Shown: positions 1 to 7,682, numbered from the stretch's first letter. The stretch is 64,000 bases of DNA from Bacillus ectoiniformans (GCF_016908875.1 NZ_JAFBES010000005.1:62001-126000); one strand, 5' to 3'. Translations and numbers: made by a program. Notes: generated from the letters alone by a model not told the origin.

Positions 1-378
1 GCAGATAAGCATATCAATTCTCTGATTGTGTATTTCCCTGAATTTGTCCGGGAAATGAAACAGTCACTAAATGATCATTCGATGAATGGAAAGCTTGAAG
101 TCGTCAAGAATGCTCAAATCTTGATGATCGATGACATTGGTGCTGAAACGATGTCAAGCTGGATGAGGGACGATATCTTAGGCACTATTCTACAATATCG
201 GATGCTTGAAGGACTGCCGACTTTCTTTACCTCTAATTTCGATTACAAGAATTTGCAGCACCACCTTACCTACTCTCAGCGAGGGGAAGAAGAGGAATTG
301 AAGGCGGCGCGTGTGATGGAAAGAATCAAATATTTAACGGTGCCTGTTGAAATGAAAGGAACCAATCGACGCCGATAA
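1..378 (+). CDS. dnaI: DnaI helicase loader, C-terminal part (5' cut by window edge)
   Basis: The reading frame is open from base 1 to the TAA at 376-378, giving the last 125 residues of a primosomal AAA+ protein. DnaI loads the replicative helicase DnaC onto DNA during replication initiation and restart. Visible features are a Walker B-like segment MIDDIGAE and the downstream region FTSNFDYKNLQ typical of sensor I in DnaI/DnaC-type loaders, then a basic C-terminus. The N-terminal helicase-binding domain and Walker A lie outside the window. It is followed directly by the thrS leader. As I recall the B. subtilis order, ytxC sits between dnaI and thrS, and no such gene is present here. Identification is confident because of both sequence and synteny. 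Confidence 0.9.
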   Translation, partial: ADKHINSLIVYFPEFVREMKQSLNDHSMNGKLEVVKNAQILMIDDIGAETMSSWMRDDILGTILQYRMLEGLPTFFTSNFDYKNLQHHLTYSQRGEEEELKAARVMERIKYLTVPVEMKGTNRRR

Positions 379-394
379 TTTTATGAACAGCCTA

Positions 395-423
395 TTGATT
401 TTCGTGTAAGTTACCCATATAAT
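395..423 (+). promoter_or_regulatory. Sigma-A promoter of thrS
   Basis: TTGATT at 395-400 and TATAAT at 418-423 are separated by 17 bp. The promoter lies just upstream of the T-box leader. Confidence 0.7.
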
Positions 424-429
424 ACCTTT

Positions 430-698
430 ATACATTTTAATCAAGCTTATAAGTATGGATAAGGACATGAGTTTTCTTTTACGGTTTCCAGAGAGGGAGA
501 GCAAGGCTGAAACTTTCCCAACACGAAAAGATCACTTACCGCCTTTGAACTTCGGCCGTGAAAGCAATGCGAGTAATGGACCGACGGCAGCAGCCGTTAT
601 CTGAACTGGAGATTCAGCAGGATTCTTATGCTGAAAAGTAGGGTGGAATCGCGATCAAACCTCGTCCCTTCATTTATTTGAAGAGACGGGGTTTTTTG
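430..698 (+). promoter_or_regulatory. T-box riboswitch (threonyl-tRNA sensing) of thrS
   Basis: The leader contains the conserved T-box core AGGGTGGAATCGCG at about 639-652. A GC-rich terminator hairpin follows (CTCGTCCCTT to AAGAGACGGGG, 661-691) with a run of T at 692-697. In this class, uncharged tRNA pairs with the specifier loop and the T-box bulge and stabilises an antiterminator. An ACC triplet at 538-540 is a candidate threonine specifier, but I could not fold stem I with certainty. The gene downstream (thrS) supports the threonine assignment. Confidence 0.88.
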
Positions 699-699
699 T

Positions 700-769
700 A
701 TTGAAAAGCAAATCCCGCTGTTCAGGAGCGAAAGGCAAATAGGCAGGCAGCAAAAGTTCGCTCTTTGCC
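700..769 (-). repeat. Partial inverted copy of the 175-bp dispersed repeat inside the thrS leader
   Basis: This stretch, between the T-box terminator and the thrS start, matches the reverse complement of the right end of the repeats at 3024-3199 and 45468-45645. Shared blocks are GCTGTTCAGGAGCGA, GGCAAATAGGCA and CGCTCTTTGCC in the same order and spacing. Beyond 769 the resemblance decays, with only scattered matches to about 825. Confidence 0.7.
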
Positions 770-857
770 AGTTCGATCGCAATGGTTTCTACTCGCGACC
801 ACGAAGACCAAGCCGTTTTTCAGAGGAGACAAACAAAAACTTAAAGGAGTGGACAGA

Positions 858-2798
858 ATGTCTGATATGTTAAAAATGCAATTTCCAGATGGTTCAGTGA
901 AGGAGTTTCCTAAAGGAACAACGACTGAAGATATAGCAGCATCCATTAGCCCAGGACTAAAAAAGAAAGCATTAGCTGGAAAATTAGATGGGCAAATGAT
1001 TGATTTACGTACACCAATTGAAGCGGATGGCAGCATTGAAATTGTTACGGCTGGCAGCGATGAAGCATTAGAAATTTTACGCCATAGTACAGCTCACTTA
1101 ATGGCACAGGCGATCAAACGCATTTATGGTCAAGATAACGTGAAGCTAGGAGTTGGTCCTGTTATTGAAGGCGGATTTTATTACGATATCGATGTAGAAG
1201 AGTCGATTACGCCTGAAGATTTGCCAAAGATCGAAAAAGAAATGAAAAAACTGATTGGTGAAAACTTAGAAGTCGTGCGCAAAGAAGTCAGCCGTAATGA
1301 AGCGAAAGAGATCTACACTGAAATTGGCGACGAGTATAAGCTGGAACTAATTGATGCGATTCCTGAAGACGAAACAGTAACTATGTATGAGCAAGGTGAG
1401 TTTTTTGACCTATGCCGCGGTGTTCACGTGCCGTCAACGAACAAACTAAAAGAATTCAAACTGTTAAGTATTGCCGGAGCTTACTGGAGAGGCAACAGCG
1501 ATAATAAAATGCTTCAGCGTATTTACGGTACAGCGTTCTTCAAAAAAGAAGAACTGGATCAGCACTTGAAAATGCTTGAAGAAGCAAAAGAGCGTGATCA
1601 CCGTAAAATCGGTAAAGAACTGAATTTATTCATGAACTCGCAAAAAGTAGGGCAGGGTCTTCCGATGTGGCTTCCAAAAGGAGCAACGATTCGCCGAATT
1701 GTTGAGCGTTATATCGTTGATAAAGAGGTTAGCCTTGGCTACGATCATGTGTACACACCGGTAATGGGAAGCGTGGATTTATATAAAACAAGCGGACACT
1801 GGGAGCACTATCAAGAGAACATGTTCCCAGTAATGGACATGGATAATGAGCAGCTAGTGCTTCGTCCGATGAACTGTCCGCACCATATGATGATTTATAA
1901 AAACGGCATCCATTCTTATCGTCAGCTGCCAATTCGCATTGCGGAGCTTGGAACGATGCACCGTTATGAAATGTCAGGCGCCTTATCTGGACTTCAGCGT
2001 GTGCGCGGCATGACTCTAAATGATGCACATATCTTTGTTCGTCCGGATCAAATCAAAGATGAGTTCAAACGTGTGGTTCAGCTGGTTCAAGAAGTATACA
2101 AAGACTTTGATTTAAACGATTATTCATTCCGCGTATCTTACCGTGACCCTCAAGATACAGAGAAATATTTTGATGATGATGAAATGTGGAATAAAGCTCA
2201 AGGTATGTTGAAAGAAGCAATGGATGAGCTTGGCCTTGAGTACTATGAAGCGGAAGGCGAAGCGGCGTTTTATGGTCCTAAGCTGGACGTGCAAGTGAAA
2301 ACAGCACTTGGAAAAGAAGAGACACTGTCCACTGTACAGCTGGATTTCTTATTGCCAGAGCGCTTTGATTTAACTTATGTTGGAGAAGACGGCAAGCCGC
2401 ATCGCCCAGTTGTCATTCACCGCGGCGTTGTATCGACAATGGAGCGTTTTGTTGCTTTCTTAATTGAAGAGTACAAAGGAGCGTTCCCGACATGGCTTGC
2501 CCCTGTACAAGTACAAGTGATCCCAGTTTCAGCTGACGTTCACTTCGATTACGCGAAAGAAGTGCAGGATGAACTGAAGAAAGCAGGCATCCGTGCGGAA
2601 CTTGATGGCCGTGAAGAAAAGATCGGCTACAAAATCCGTGAAGCGCAAATGCAGAAAACACCTTACATGCTTGTTGTTGGTGATAAAGAAATTGAAAACA
2701 AATCCGTCAACGTCCGTAAATACGGTGAGCAGAAATCAGAAACGATCGCATTTGCTGATTTCCTAGAACTTATCAAAAAGGAAGCAAAAAGAGGATAA
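858..2798 (+). CDS. thrS: Threonine--tRNA ligase
   Basis: This 646-residue cytoplasmic class II aminoacyl-tRNA synthetase charges tRNA-Thr. Domains in order are TGS (about 1-63), the editing/SAD domain with [13 protein letters not shown], the class II catalytic core with [24 protein letters not shown] and [13 protein letters not shown], and a C-terminal anticodon-binding domain. The start is the ATG at 858, preceded by AAAGGAG. An in-frame upstream ATG at 765 lacks a ribosome site and would start inside the leader repeat. Length matches the usual 640-645 residues of Bacillus ThrS. Expression is expected to respond to threonine starvation through the T-box. A terminator follows at 2814-2849. 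Confidence 0.98.
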   Translation: MSDMLKMQFPDGSVKEFPKGTTTEDIAASISPGLKKKALAGKLDGQMIDLRTPIEADGSIEIVTAGSDEALEILRHSTAHLMAQAIKRIYGQDNVKLGVGPVIEGGFYYDIDVEESITPEDLPKIEKEMKKLIGENLEVVRKEVSRNEAKEIYTEIGDEYKLELIDAIPEDETVTMYEQGEFFDLCRGVHVPSTNKLKEFKLLSIAGAYWRGNSDNKMLQRIYGTAFFKKEELDQHLKMLEEAKERDHRKIGKELNLFMNSQKVGQGLPMWLPKGATIRRIVERYIVDKEVSLGYDHVYTPVMGSVDLYKTSGHWEHYQENMFPVMDMDNEQLVLRPMNCPHHMMIYKNGIHSYRQLPIRIAELGTMHRYEMSGALSGLQRVRGMTLNDAHIFVRPDQIKDEFKRVVQLVQEVYKDFDLNDYSFRVSYRDPQDTEKYFDDDEMWNKAQGMLKEAMDELGLEYYEAEGEAAFYGPKLDVQVKTALGKEETLSTVQLDFLLPERFDLTYVGEDGKPHRPVVIHRGVVSTMERFVAFLIEEYKGAFPTWLAPVQVQVIPVSADVHFDYAKEVQDELKKAGIRAELDGREEKIGYKIREAQMQKTPYMLVVGDKEIENKSVNVRKYGEQKSETIAFADFLELIKKEAKRG

Positions 2799-2813
2799 GA
2801 GGATAAGACGAAA

Positions 2814-2849
2814 ACTCCCGGCCGGAAACTTAGGTCTGGGAGCTTTTTC
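2814..2849 (+). terminator. Rho-independent terminator of thrS
   Basis: The hairpin CTCCCGG...CTGGGAG is followed by CTTTTTCT. Confidence 0.8.
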
Positions 2850-2885
2850 TATGACCATAACTGTTGGGAGCGTGGTTATTTAGGC

Positions 2886-3023
2886 AGTTGCTGATAAAGT
2901 GTTCAAAGTTGCTGATAAATCCCAAAAGTTGCCGATAAAGTGTTCGAAGTTGCTGATAAATCTTAAAAGTCGCTGATATACTACTCCAAGTTACCGATAA
3001 CTCCAAAAATTGCTGGTACTCTC
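2886..3023 (+). repeat. Degenerate 20-21-nt tandem array A
   Basis: Seven consecutive units start at 2886, 2907, 2927, 2948, 2968, 2989 and 3009. The core is AGTTGCTGATAAA followed by 7-8 variable bases. The tails alternate between GTGTTCAA/GTGTTCGA (21 nt) and TCCCAAA/TCTTAAA (20 nt), so there is a higher-order period of about 41. The array abuts the dispersed repeat at 3024. No gene is visible in it. Confidence 0.85.
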
Positions 3024-3199
3024 AGGGAAAAAGCCTATTTGCCCTTCACACCTAAGCAAACGGCTTTTGCTTTTCTTGGTGTCTAGCAAAACGGGCTAGG
3101 AGCTCGGGTCAAAAGATCAAATAACCTAAAGGCATAAAACGCCTTTTGGTTATTTGCCTATTTGCCAGTCGCTCCTGAACAGCCCATTTTGCTTTTCTA
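3024..3199 (+). repeat. Dispersed structured repeat, copy 1 (about 175 bp)
   Basis: This copy is nearly identical to 45468-45645 except for a central block of about 40 bp. Its right half can fold: AGCAAAACGGGCT plus AGGAGC (from 3086) pairs with GCTCCT plus AGCCCATTTTGCT (to 3194). Inside lies a second hairpin, AAATAACC/GGTTATTT enclosing AAAGGC/GCCTTT. It lies between array A and the infC promoter. Confidence 0.85.
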
Positions 3200-3265
3200 A
3201 TAAAAAAAGGTTGCTTATTTTTTTTAGCTTTGATATGATTGTTTTTGTTGATTGATTGCAATTGA

Positions 3266-3294
3266 TTGACGAAAAAAATTGATTGTGATATATT
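3266..3294 (+). promoter_or_regulatory. Sigma-A promoter of infC-rpmI-rplT
   Basis: TTGACG at 3266-3271 and TATATT at 3289-3294 are separated by 17 bp. Confidence 0.8.
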
Positions 3295-3299
3295 TACTA

Positions 3300-3530
3300 A
3301 GGTGAATAGAATACACTATATAAAAGCAGAAGCACCCGCTTCTCACCTGATTGACGCGCCAGGCAGTTGGCAGGTTTGAATGTAATAATTAATAGTCCTT
3401 GATGGCTGTTTTTTAATGCGGGTATGCTTACATACCCGCATTTTTTATTGTGATCTGCGACTGTCTGGCCGTCAATGTTGAATAATGTATTCATTAATAG
3501 AAAACTTGTTTTCTAAAAAACCTTGGAGGT
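3300..3530 (+). promoter_or_regulatory. L20-type autoregulatory leader of the infC operon, with internal terminator
   Basis: A structured leader of about 240 nt precedes infC. It ends in a strong terminator hairpin, AATGCGGGTATG/CATACCCGCATT at 3415-3442, followed by TTTTT. In B. subtilis and relatives, ribosomal protein L20 binds the infC-rpmI-rplT leader and promotes termination in this arrangement. The GC-rich upstream elements and position match that class. The exact L20 site was not folded. Confidence 0.78.
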
Positions 3531-3538
3531 GGCTAATT

Positions 3539-4057
3539 ATTAGCAAAGACATGTTCGTAAACGAGGGTATTCGTGCCCGTGAAGTGCGTCTAATCGACCA
3601 AAATGGAGAGCAGCTTGGAATTAAGTCTAAAAACGAAGCGCTTGAAATTGCTGCACGCGTCAATCTTGATCTTGTGCTTGTTGCCGCAAATGCGAAACCG
3701 CCAGTAGCACGCATTATGGACTACGGTAAATTCAAGTTTGAACAGCAGAAGAAAGAGAAAGAAGCTCGTAAAAACCAAAAGATCATTAATCTGAAAGAAG
3801 TTCGTCTTAGCCCGACGATCGAAGAGCATGATTTTAATACTAAACTTCGCAATGCAATCAAGTTTCTTGAAAAGGGAGATAAAGTGAAAGCTTCAATCCG
3901 TTTCAAGGGACGTGCAATTACTCATAAAGAGATTGGCCAACGAGTATTAGATCGTTTTTCAAAAGCTTGTGAGGAAGTGGCTACTGTCGAAACGAAGCCA
4001 AAAATGGACGGACGCAGTATGTTCTTAGTATTAGCACCTAAAAATGAAAAGCAATAA
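3539..4057 (+). CDS. infC: Translation initiation factor IF-3 (ATT start)
   Basis: This 172-residue IF-3 binds the 30S subunit, prevents premature 50S joining and monitors start-codon fidelity. N-terminal segment [22 protein letters not shown] and the C-terminal domain with [20 protein letters not shown] and [13 protein letters not shown] are visible. The start is ATT at 3539, 9 nt after GGAGG at 3525-3529. A second ATT at 3536 is also possible, and no ATG/GTG/TTG fits that ribosome site. An upstream ATG at 3485 would add 18 non-homologous residues running through the Shine-Dalgarno sequence. Rare AUU starts are established for infC in other bacteria and allow autoregulation by IF-3. First gene of the operon with rpmI and rplT. 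Confidence 0.95.
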   Translation: MSKDMFVNEGIRAREVRLIDQNGEQLGIKSKNEALEIAARVNLDLVLVAANAKPPVARIMDYGKFKFEQQKKEKEARKNQKIINLKEVRLSPTIEEHDFNTKLRNAIKFLEKGDKVKASIRFKGRAITHKEIGQRVLDRFSKACEEVATVETKPKMDGRSMFLVLAPKNEKQ

Positions 4058-4078
4058 AAGTTTGAGGAGGAATAGCAA

Positions 4079-4279
4079 ATGCCAAAAATGAAAACTCACC
4101 GCGGCTCAGCTAAGCGTTTCAAAAAGACCGGTTCAGGTAAACTTAAACGTTCTCACGCTTACACAAGCCATTTATTCGCTAACAAATCTACTAAAGCCAA
4201 ACGTAAGCTTCGTAAAGCTGCTATGGTATCAAAAGGCGATTTCAAACGTATCCGCCACATGTTAGACAATATTAAGTAA
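4079..4279 (+). CDS. rpmI: Ribosomal protein L35 (bL35)
   Basis: This highly basic 66-residue protein of the large ribosomal subunit begins [20 protein letters not shown], the family signature, and ends [10 protein letters not shown]. It starts 21 nt after infC with GAGGAGG upstream, and lies 30 nt before rplT. The infC-rpmI-rplT order is conserved across bacteria, and the operon is probably controlled by the L20 leader upstream of infC. Confidence 0.97.
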   Translation: MPKMKTHRGSAKRFKKTGSGKLKRSHAYTSHLFANKSTKAKRKLRKAAMVSKGDFKRIRHMLDNIK

Positions 4280-4309
4280 TACCAGGAAACACAATAGGAG
4301 GGAAATATT

Positions 4310-4669
4310 ATGCCACGCGTAAAAGGTGGAACAGTTACACGCAGACGTCGTAAAAAAGTTCTTAAATTAGCCAAAGGTTTTTATGGTGCAAAACACCGTT
4401 TATTTAAAGTAGCTAACCAACAAGTAATGAAATCTTTACAATATGCTTACCGGGATCGCCGTCAAAAGAAACGTGACTTCCGTAAGCTTTGGATCACTCG
4501 TATCAATGCAGCTGCACGCATGAACGGTCTTTCTTACAGCCGTTTAATGCACGGTTTGAAGCTTGCTGGTATCGAAGTGAACCGCAAAATGCTTGCTGAC
4601 CTTGCAGTTAGCGACGAAAAAGCATTTGCTCAGCTTGCAGACGCTGCAAAAGCTCAAATGAACAAGTAA
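4310..4669 (+). CDS. rplT: Ribosomal protein L20 (bL20)
   Basis: This basic 119-residue large-subunit protein is needed for early 50S assembly. It starts [20 protein letters not shown] and contains the conserved [11 protein letters not shown] and [20 protein letters not shown] segments. The length equals the usual Bacillus L20. GGAGGG lies just upstream of the ATG. It is the last gene of the infC operon, closed by a terminator at 4679-4713. In relatives L20 is also the repressor that acts on the infC leader. Confidence 0.97.
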   Translation: MPRVKGGTVTRRRRKKVLKLAKGFYGAKHRLFKVANQQVMKSLQYAYRDRRQKKRDFRKLWITRINAAARMNGLSYSRLMHGLKLAGIEVNRKMLADLAVSDEKAFAQLADAAKAQMNK

Positions 4670-4678
4670 TGAAACTTC

Positions 4679-4713
4679 AATCAGACCAGGATCCCTGGTC
4701 TGATTTTTTAATG
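4679..4713 (+). terminator. Terminator of infC-rpmI-rplT
   Basis: The perfect stem AATCAGACCAGG/CCTGGTCTGATT is followed by TTTTT. Confidence 0.92.
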
Positions 4714-4725
4714 GGAAAATAACAA

Positions 4726-5661
4726 TTATTTAGTCTTATTCATCCAGGCTAACGTTTCTCTGAGTCCTTCTTGATAAGACGTTTGATGGAGAGGGCCTAT
4801 TTCTTTTTCGTATTTTTCCCCGCTTAATATAACTGGGGTTTCAGTTAAATACATCATCTCTACCATTTCTTTCATAAAAGGAGAGAACAGGCCGATCAAT
4901 CGAATCATCGTTTTTGAAACAGGTCGGATTGATTTGCTGTAGCCAGTTTCGTCACGTAAAATTGCTACCAATTCTTCTCCAGTAATCGGACGTGAAGACG
5001 GTATATTCCAGTTCTGATTATAAGCATCCTCTCGTAAAGCCAGTTCAACCACCGCTTTTGCCCCGTCAAACGTATAAATGAATTCTCTAGCTATCTTTGT
5101 ATTTCCAACAAAGTTGGCAGTTTTATTTTGAATTGCATTTTTGAGCGTCTCATAAAAAACGGTGTTCTCTGCATTAGGACCATATAAATCAGGAAGGTGG
5201 ACGATTAATGAAGGAACAGAACTTTGTTTCAGTCTGTTTTCCATGTCTAAACGAATTTTTCCTTTTTTCGTATGAGGATTTTTCTTTGCTGCTTCCGTTA
5301 CTTTTCCATTAGACTGTAAGCCATATGCATAAATATTGTCTGCAAGAGCAATCTTCGCTTGTTGTGTTTGAGCAGTTTTAATCATGATATCTATGCATGC
5401 AAGATGTTTTTCTTCCCATTCTGGATAAGGAAAACTCACGGCATGGAAGATTACGTCCACGCCTTCTGCGGCCTTCATCATATCACTCTCATTTAGCGCA
5501 TCTCCAGGGAAAATGGTTACATGATTGTGCTCTTTATAAAGTGAATCCAACTTTGCTTTTCCTCTAGAAAAAGCGACGACTTCCACCCTTCTAGATACTA
5601 ACTCGAGAACTAACGCATATCCAATTCCTCCGGATGCACCTGCAACTAACGCTTTTTTCAT
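4726..5661 (-). CDS. NAD(P)-dependent epimerase/dehydratase-like oxidoreductase, TetR-controlled
   Basis: This 311-residue extended short-chain dehydrogenase/reductase has an N-terminal Rossmann motif GASGGIGYALV. NIYAYG and DLYGPNAENTVFYETL follow in the substrate region, as in NAD-dependent epimerase or NmrA-like proteins. I see no clear YxxxK catalytic pair in the expected place (KKGKIRLDME is in the region), so the reaction is not assignable. The start ATG has AAAGGAGGAAG upstream. The palindromic operator at 5679-5698 lies directly upstream and is the same as the one before the adjacent TetR gene. Together the pair looks like an inducible detoxification or metabolite-response unit. It is absent from this place in B. 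subtilis as I recall it. Confidence 0.75.
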   Translation of the reverse strand: MKKALVAGASGGIGYALVLELVSRRVEVVAFSRGKAKLDSLYKEHNHVTIFPGDALNESDMMKAAEGVDVIFHAVSFPYPEWEEKHLACIDIMIKTAQTQQAKIALADNIYAYGLQSNGKVTEAAKKNPHTKKGKIRLDMENRLKQSSVPSLIVHLPDLYGPNAENTVFYETLKNAIQNKTANFVGNTKIAREFIYTFDGAKAVVELALREDAYNQNWNIPSSRPITGEELVAILRDETGYSKSIRPVSKTMIRLIGLFSPFMKEMVEMMYLTETPVILSGEKYEKEIGPLHQTSYQEGLRETLAWMNKTK

Positions 5662-5678
5662 GAATAACTTCCTCCTTT

Positions 5679-5698
5679 TATTAACCAGTGGTCAATAA
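5679..5698 (-). promoter_or_regulatory. Palindromic TetR-type operator in front of the oxidoreductase gene
   Basis: On the plus strand the core is TTAACCAGTGGTCAA (5681-5695), a near-perfect inverted repeat with a single-base centre. The same palindrome occurs at 6337-6360 before the regulator gene. It sits about 18 bp upstream of the start codon, next to the ribosome site. Confidence 0.75.
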
Positions 5699-5755
5699 TT
5701 AGTAAAAAATAATCTTAGCTCTAAATCCGACACTCCAGAAAAAGAGCTAATGATA

Positions 5756-6325
5756 TTAAATCAAGGCTTTAACGATAAAATCGACATGAGCATGGGCAGC
5801 TTCTTTTGCTTCATCAAAGCTTGATACGTATCCGCGGTGATGGGAAACAAAACCGTGCAGCGACAAGAAGGCAGACCAAATATCTTTAATGGCTAAAGTG
5901 TTTTCCGATAATGTTTGAACGGACTGAGCGAATTTTTGATAGCTCAGGTTGGCAGCCTCATGGGAGAGACTATCCACTTCTGTGTTTCTTACCATAAACA
6001 TCATTTCATACTGGCTTTGATGATTTAAACCAAACTCAATAAAACAGAGAAATATTTGAGATAACTTTGTACGATAATCTCCGGGACCATCTGTTATTTG
6101 ATCTATGAGACTGTTTAATTTAGAGAAATCTTCTTCAACAATCGCATAAAATAAATCTGCCTTATTTTTAAAGTGGTAGTAGATGGCGCCATGACTGCAG
6201 CCGAGTTGTTTGGCTAAATTGCGCATCGAGACCTGGTGAAAATCTTTTTCAATAAATTGAGTGCGTGCTTCCTGTAAAATCATATCTTTTGTTAGTTCTT
6301 GAGAGGCTGGTTTACGAGGTGACAT
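5756..6325 (-). CDS. TetR/AcrR family transcriptional regulator
   Basis: This 189-residue protein has an N-terminal TetR helix-turn-helix: ILQEARTQFIEKDFHQVSMRNLAKQLGCSHGAIYYHFKNKADLF, about residues 16-60. A helical ligand-binding domain follows. It is the gene upstream of the oxidoreductase on the same strand, with a gap of 94 bp. A promoter TTGCCA-N17-TACAAT (6388 to 6360 on the minus strand) and the operator at 6337-6360 just downstream of its -10 indicate autorepression. The ligand is unknown. The ribosome site AAAGGAGCG supports the ATG chosen. Confidence 0.88.
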   Translation of the reverse strand: MSPRKPASQELTKDMILQEARTQFIEKDFHQVSMRNLAKQLGCSHGAIYYHFKNKADLFYAIVEEDFSKLNSLIDQITDGPGDYRTKLSQIFLCFIEFGLNHQSQYEMMFMVRNTEVDSLSHEAANLSYQKFAQSVQTLSENTLAIKDIWSAFLSLHGFVSHHRGYVSSFDEAKEAAHAHVDFIVKALI

Positions 6326-6336
6326 CGTCTCGCTCC

Positions 6337-6360
6337 TTTATTGACCATTGGTTAATTAAA
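6337..6360 (-). promoter_or_regulatory. Palindromic operator in front of the tetR-family gene
   Basis: The core TTGACCATTGGTTAA (plus strand, 6341-6355) is the same inverted repeat as at 5681-5695. It lies immediately downstream of the -10 element, over the likely transcription start. Confidence 0.78.
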
Positions 6361-6388
6361 TTGTATGCTGTTTGATCCTGTTTGGCAA
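6360..6388 (-). promoter_or_regulatory. Sigma-A promoter of the tetR-family gene
   Basis: Read on the minus strand, TTGCCA (6388-6383) and TACAAT (6365-6360) are 17 bp apart. Confidence 0.72.
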
Positions 6389-6530
6389 TAGGTAAAATGC
6401 AAATTTTTATTTTTTTTATATTGAATAAACGAATGTGAAAAATATCTTTAAGAAACCTAGCTATTAATGTGTATACATTTCACAGAAAACATACTTGTCT
6501 GCTACACTAATAAAGTCAGGAGGGATGACG

Positions 6531-6794
6531 ATGCTATCCTGGTTATTCGGTTATTTCGTCCTTATCAATTTATTTACATACATGGTGATGGGACAGGATA
6601 AAAGAAAAGCGCAGCGGGGACAATACCGGACGAGCGAACAGATGCTTTGGCTTTTAGCATTAGCGGGCGGAGCTTGTGGAGGCTGGCTTGCGATGCAGAC
6701 TTACCGCCATAAAACGAAGCACACGGCTTTCGTGATTGGCATGCCATTATTAGCAATTATTGATTTAGGGTTACTATCCTTATTGTCCGCATAA
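6531..6794 (+). CDS. ysdA: DUF1294 small membrane protein YsdA
   Basis: This 87-residue integral membrane protein of unknown function belongs to the DUF1294 family, recognisable by MGQDKRKAQRGQYRTSEQMLW and GGACGGWLAMQTYRHKTKH. There are hydrophobic segments at each end. The ATG at 6531 lies 7 nt after AGGAGG at 6518-6523. The in-frame ATG at 6525 is too close to that site, and one at 6495 has none. In B. subtilis ysdA also follows rplT, so here the TetR/oxidoreductase pair interrupts the ancestral order. It is followed at 15 nt by the dUTPase gene. Confidence 0.85.
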   Translation: MLSWLFGYFVLINLFTYMVMGQDKRKAQRGQYRTSEQMLWLLALAGGACGGWLAMQTYRHKTKHTAFVIGMPLLAIIDLGLLSLLSA

Positions 6795-6809
6795 AAGGAG
6801 GAAAACAGC

Positions 6810-7301
6810 ATGAATCTGGAAAAATTATTTATGATGCAAAAATCGCTCGATCAGTATATTGAAGAAGAGCATGGTTTAGAGAAAGCCGATTTATTTGACC
6901 AAAAGGTGTTAGCCTTACTCGTGGAAATTGGGGAACTAGCCAATGAAACACGCTGTTTTAAATTTTGGAGCAAGAAAGCTCCAAGCGAACGTTCCGTTAT
7001 CTTAGAAGAGTTTGTGGATGGAGTTCATTTTATTCTGTCGCTTGGGATCGTTAAAAGTTTTGAAGCAGAAGCCGAGATTTCTGGAGATCATTCAGCTGAA
7101 CCTTCTATAACTGATCAATTTCTTCGAGTGTTCAAATGTGTGGAGCAATTTAAGCGTGAACAGAACATCGATTCATTTAATCAGCTGTTAACGGATTATT
7201 TTGCATTAGGTGTCCGCCTCGGATTCTCTGTTGAAGAAGTTGAAGCAGCTTATGTGGCTAAAAACGAAGTCAATTATGAGCGCCAGCAGCAAGGCTATTA
7301 A
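6810..7301 (+). CDS. Dimeric (all-alpha) dUTP diphosphatase
   Basis: This 163-residue protein is of the dUTPase_2/MazG-like all-alpha superfamily, not the trimeric beta-barrel dUTPase. The metal-binding helices are visible as LLVEIGELANETRCFKFW and EEFVDGVHFILSLG, supplying the acidic ExxE and ExxD residues. The reaction expected is dUTP to dUMP plus pyrophosphate, keeping uracil out of DNA and supplying dTMP synthesis. It is preceded by AAAGGAGG and lies 15 nt after ysdA and 12 nt before a CHY zinc-finger gene, so the three are probably co-transcribed. Confidence 0.85.
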   Translation: MNLEKLFMMQKSLDQYIEEEHGLEKADLFDQKVLALLVEIGELANETRCFKFWSKKAPSERSVILEEFVDGVHFILSLGIVKSFEAEAEISGDHSAEPSITDQFLRVFKCVEQFKREQNIDSFNQLLTDYFALGVRLGFSVEEVEAAYVAKNEVNYERQQQGY

Positions 7302-7313
7302 GGGGGAGTTTGT

Positions 7314-7643
7314 TTGAATGTAAAAGGGCATGATGTCGGCGGCAGCGTATTAGATGAAGAAACTCGCTGCGCGCACTATCATAAAGAAGTCGATCGGATC
7401 AGCATTAAGTTTTACTGCTGCGGGACTTATTATCCTTGTCATCAGTGTCATGAGGAAGACGGGTGCGGACAAGCGAGTGTTTGGCCAAAGGAACATTTTC
7501 ATGAAAAAGCCGTCCTCTGCGGCGCCTGCGGTTCGGAACTAACAGTGAATGAATATTTAGGATGCGAGTCAGAATGTCCATATTGCCAAGCGGCTTTTAA
7601 TCCGGCATGCAGTCTTCATCGCGAGTTTTATTTTGAGAAATAA
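7314..7643 (+). CDS. CHY-type zinc-finger protein (TTG start)
   Basis: This 109-residue protein is rich in Cys and His. It contains DEETRCAHYHKEVDRISIKF, CCGTYYPCHQCHEE, CGACG and CPYCQAAFNPAC, the arrangement of the CHY zinc-finger family, which binds several zinc ions. Bacterial members are uncharacterised small proteins. The start is TTG at 7314, 6 nt after GGGGGAG. It is probably co-transcribed with the dUTPase gene. No function beyond zinc binding can be inferred. Confidence 0.85.
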   Translation: MNVKGHDVGGSVLDEETRCAHYHKEVDRISIKFYCCGTYYPCHQCHEEDGCGQASVWPKEHFHEKAVLCGACGSELTVNEYLGCESECPYCQAAFNPACSLHREFYFEK

Positions 7644-7653
7644 GGCTGAATTT

Positions 7654-7682
7654 TTGTGCATTTCAGGAAAATCTCGTATAAT
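7654..7682 (+). promoter_or_regulatory. Sigma-A promoter of ysdC
   Basis: TTGTGC at 7654-7659 and TATAAT at 7677-7682 are 17 bp apart. Confidence 0.7.

Noticed and set aside
2886-3023. Possible CRISPR array
   Set aside because: The unit is only 20-21 nt with no separate spacers and no cas genes; arrays B and C were rejected as CRISPR for the same reason.
3024-3199. Insertion sequence or MITE with clear target duplication
   Set aside because: No transposase is present and no matching direct repeats flank copy 1. Terminal inverted repeats at the very ends are not evident, so it is reported as a structured repeat rather than an insertion sequence.
3297-3494. 65-codon minus-strand frame opposite the infC leader
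   Set aside because: It overlaps the structured L20-type leader and its terminator, and has no ribosome site.
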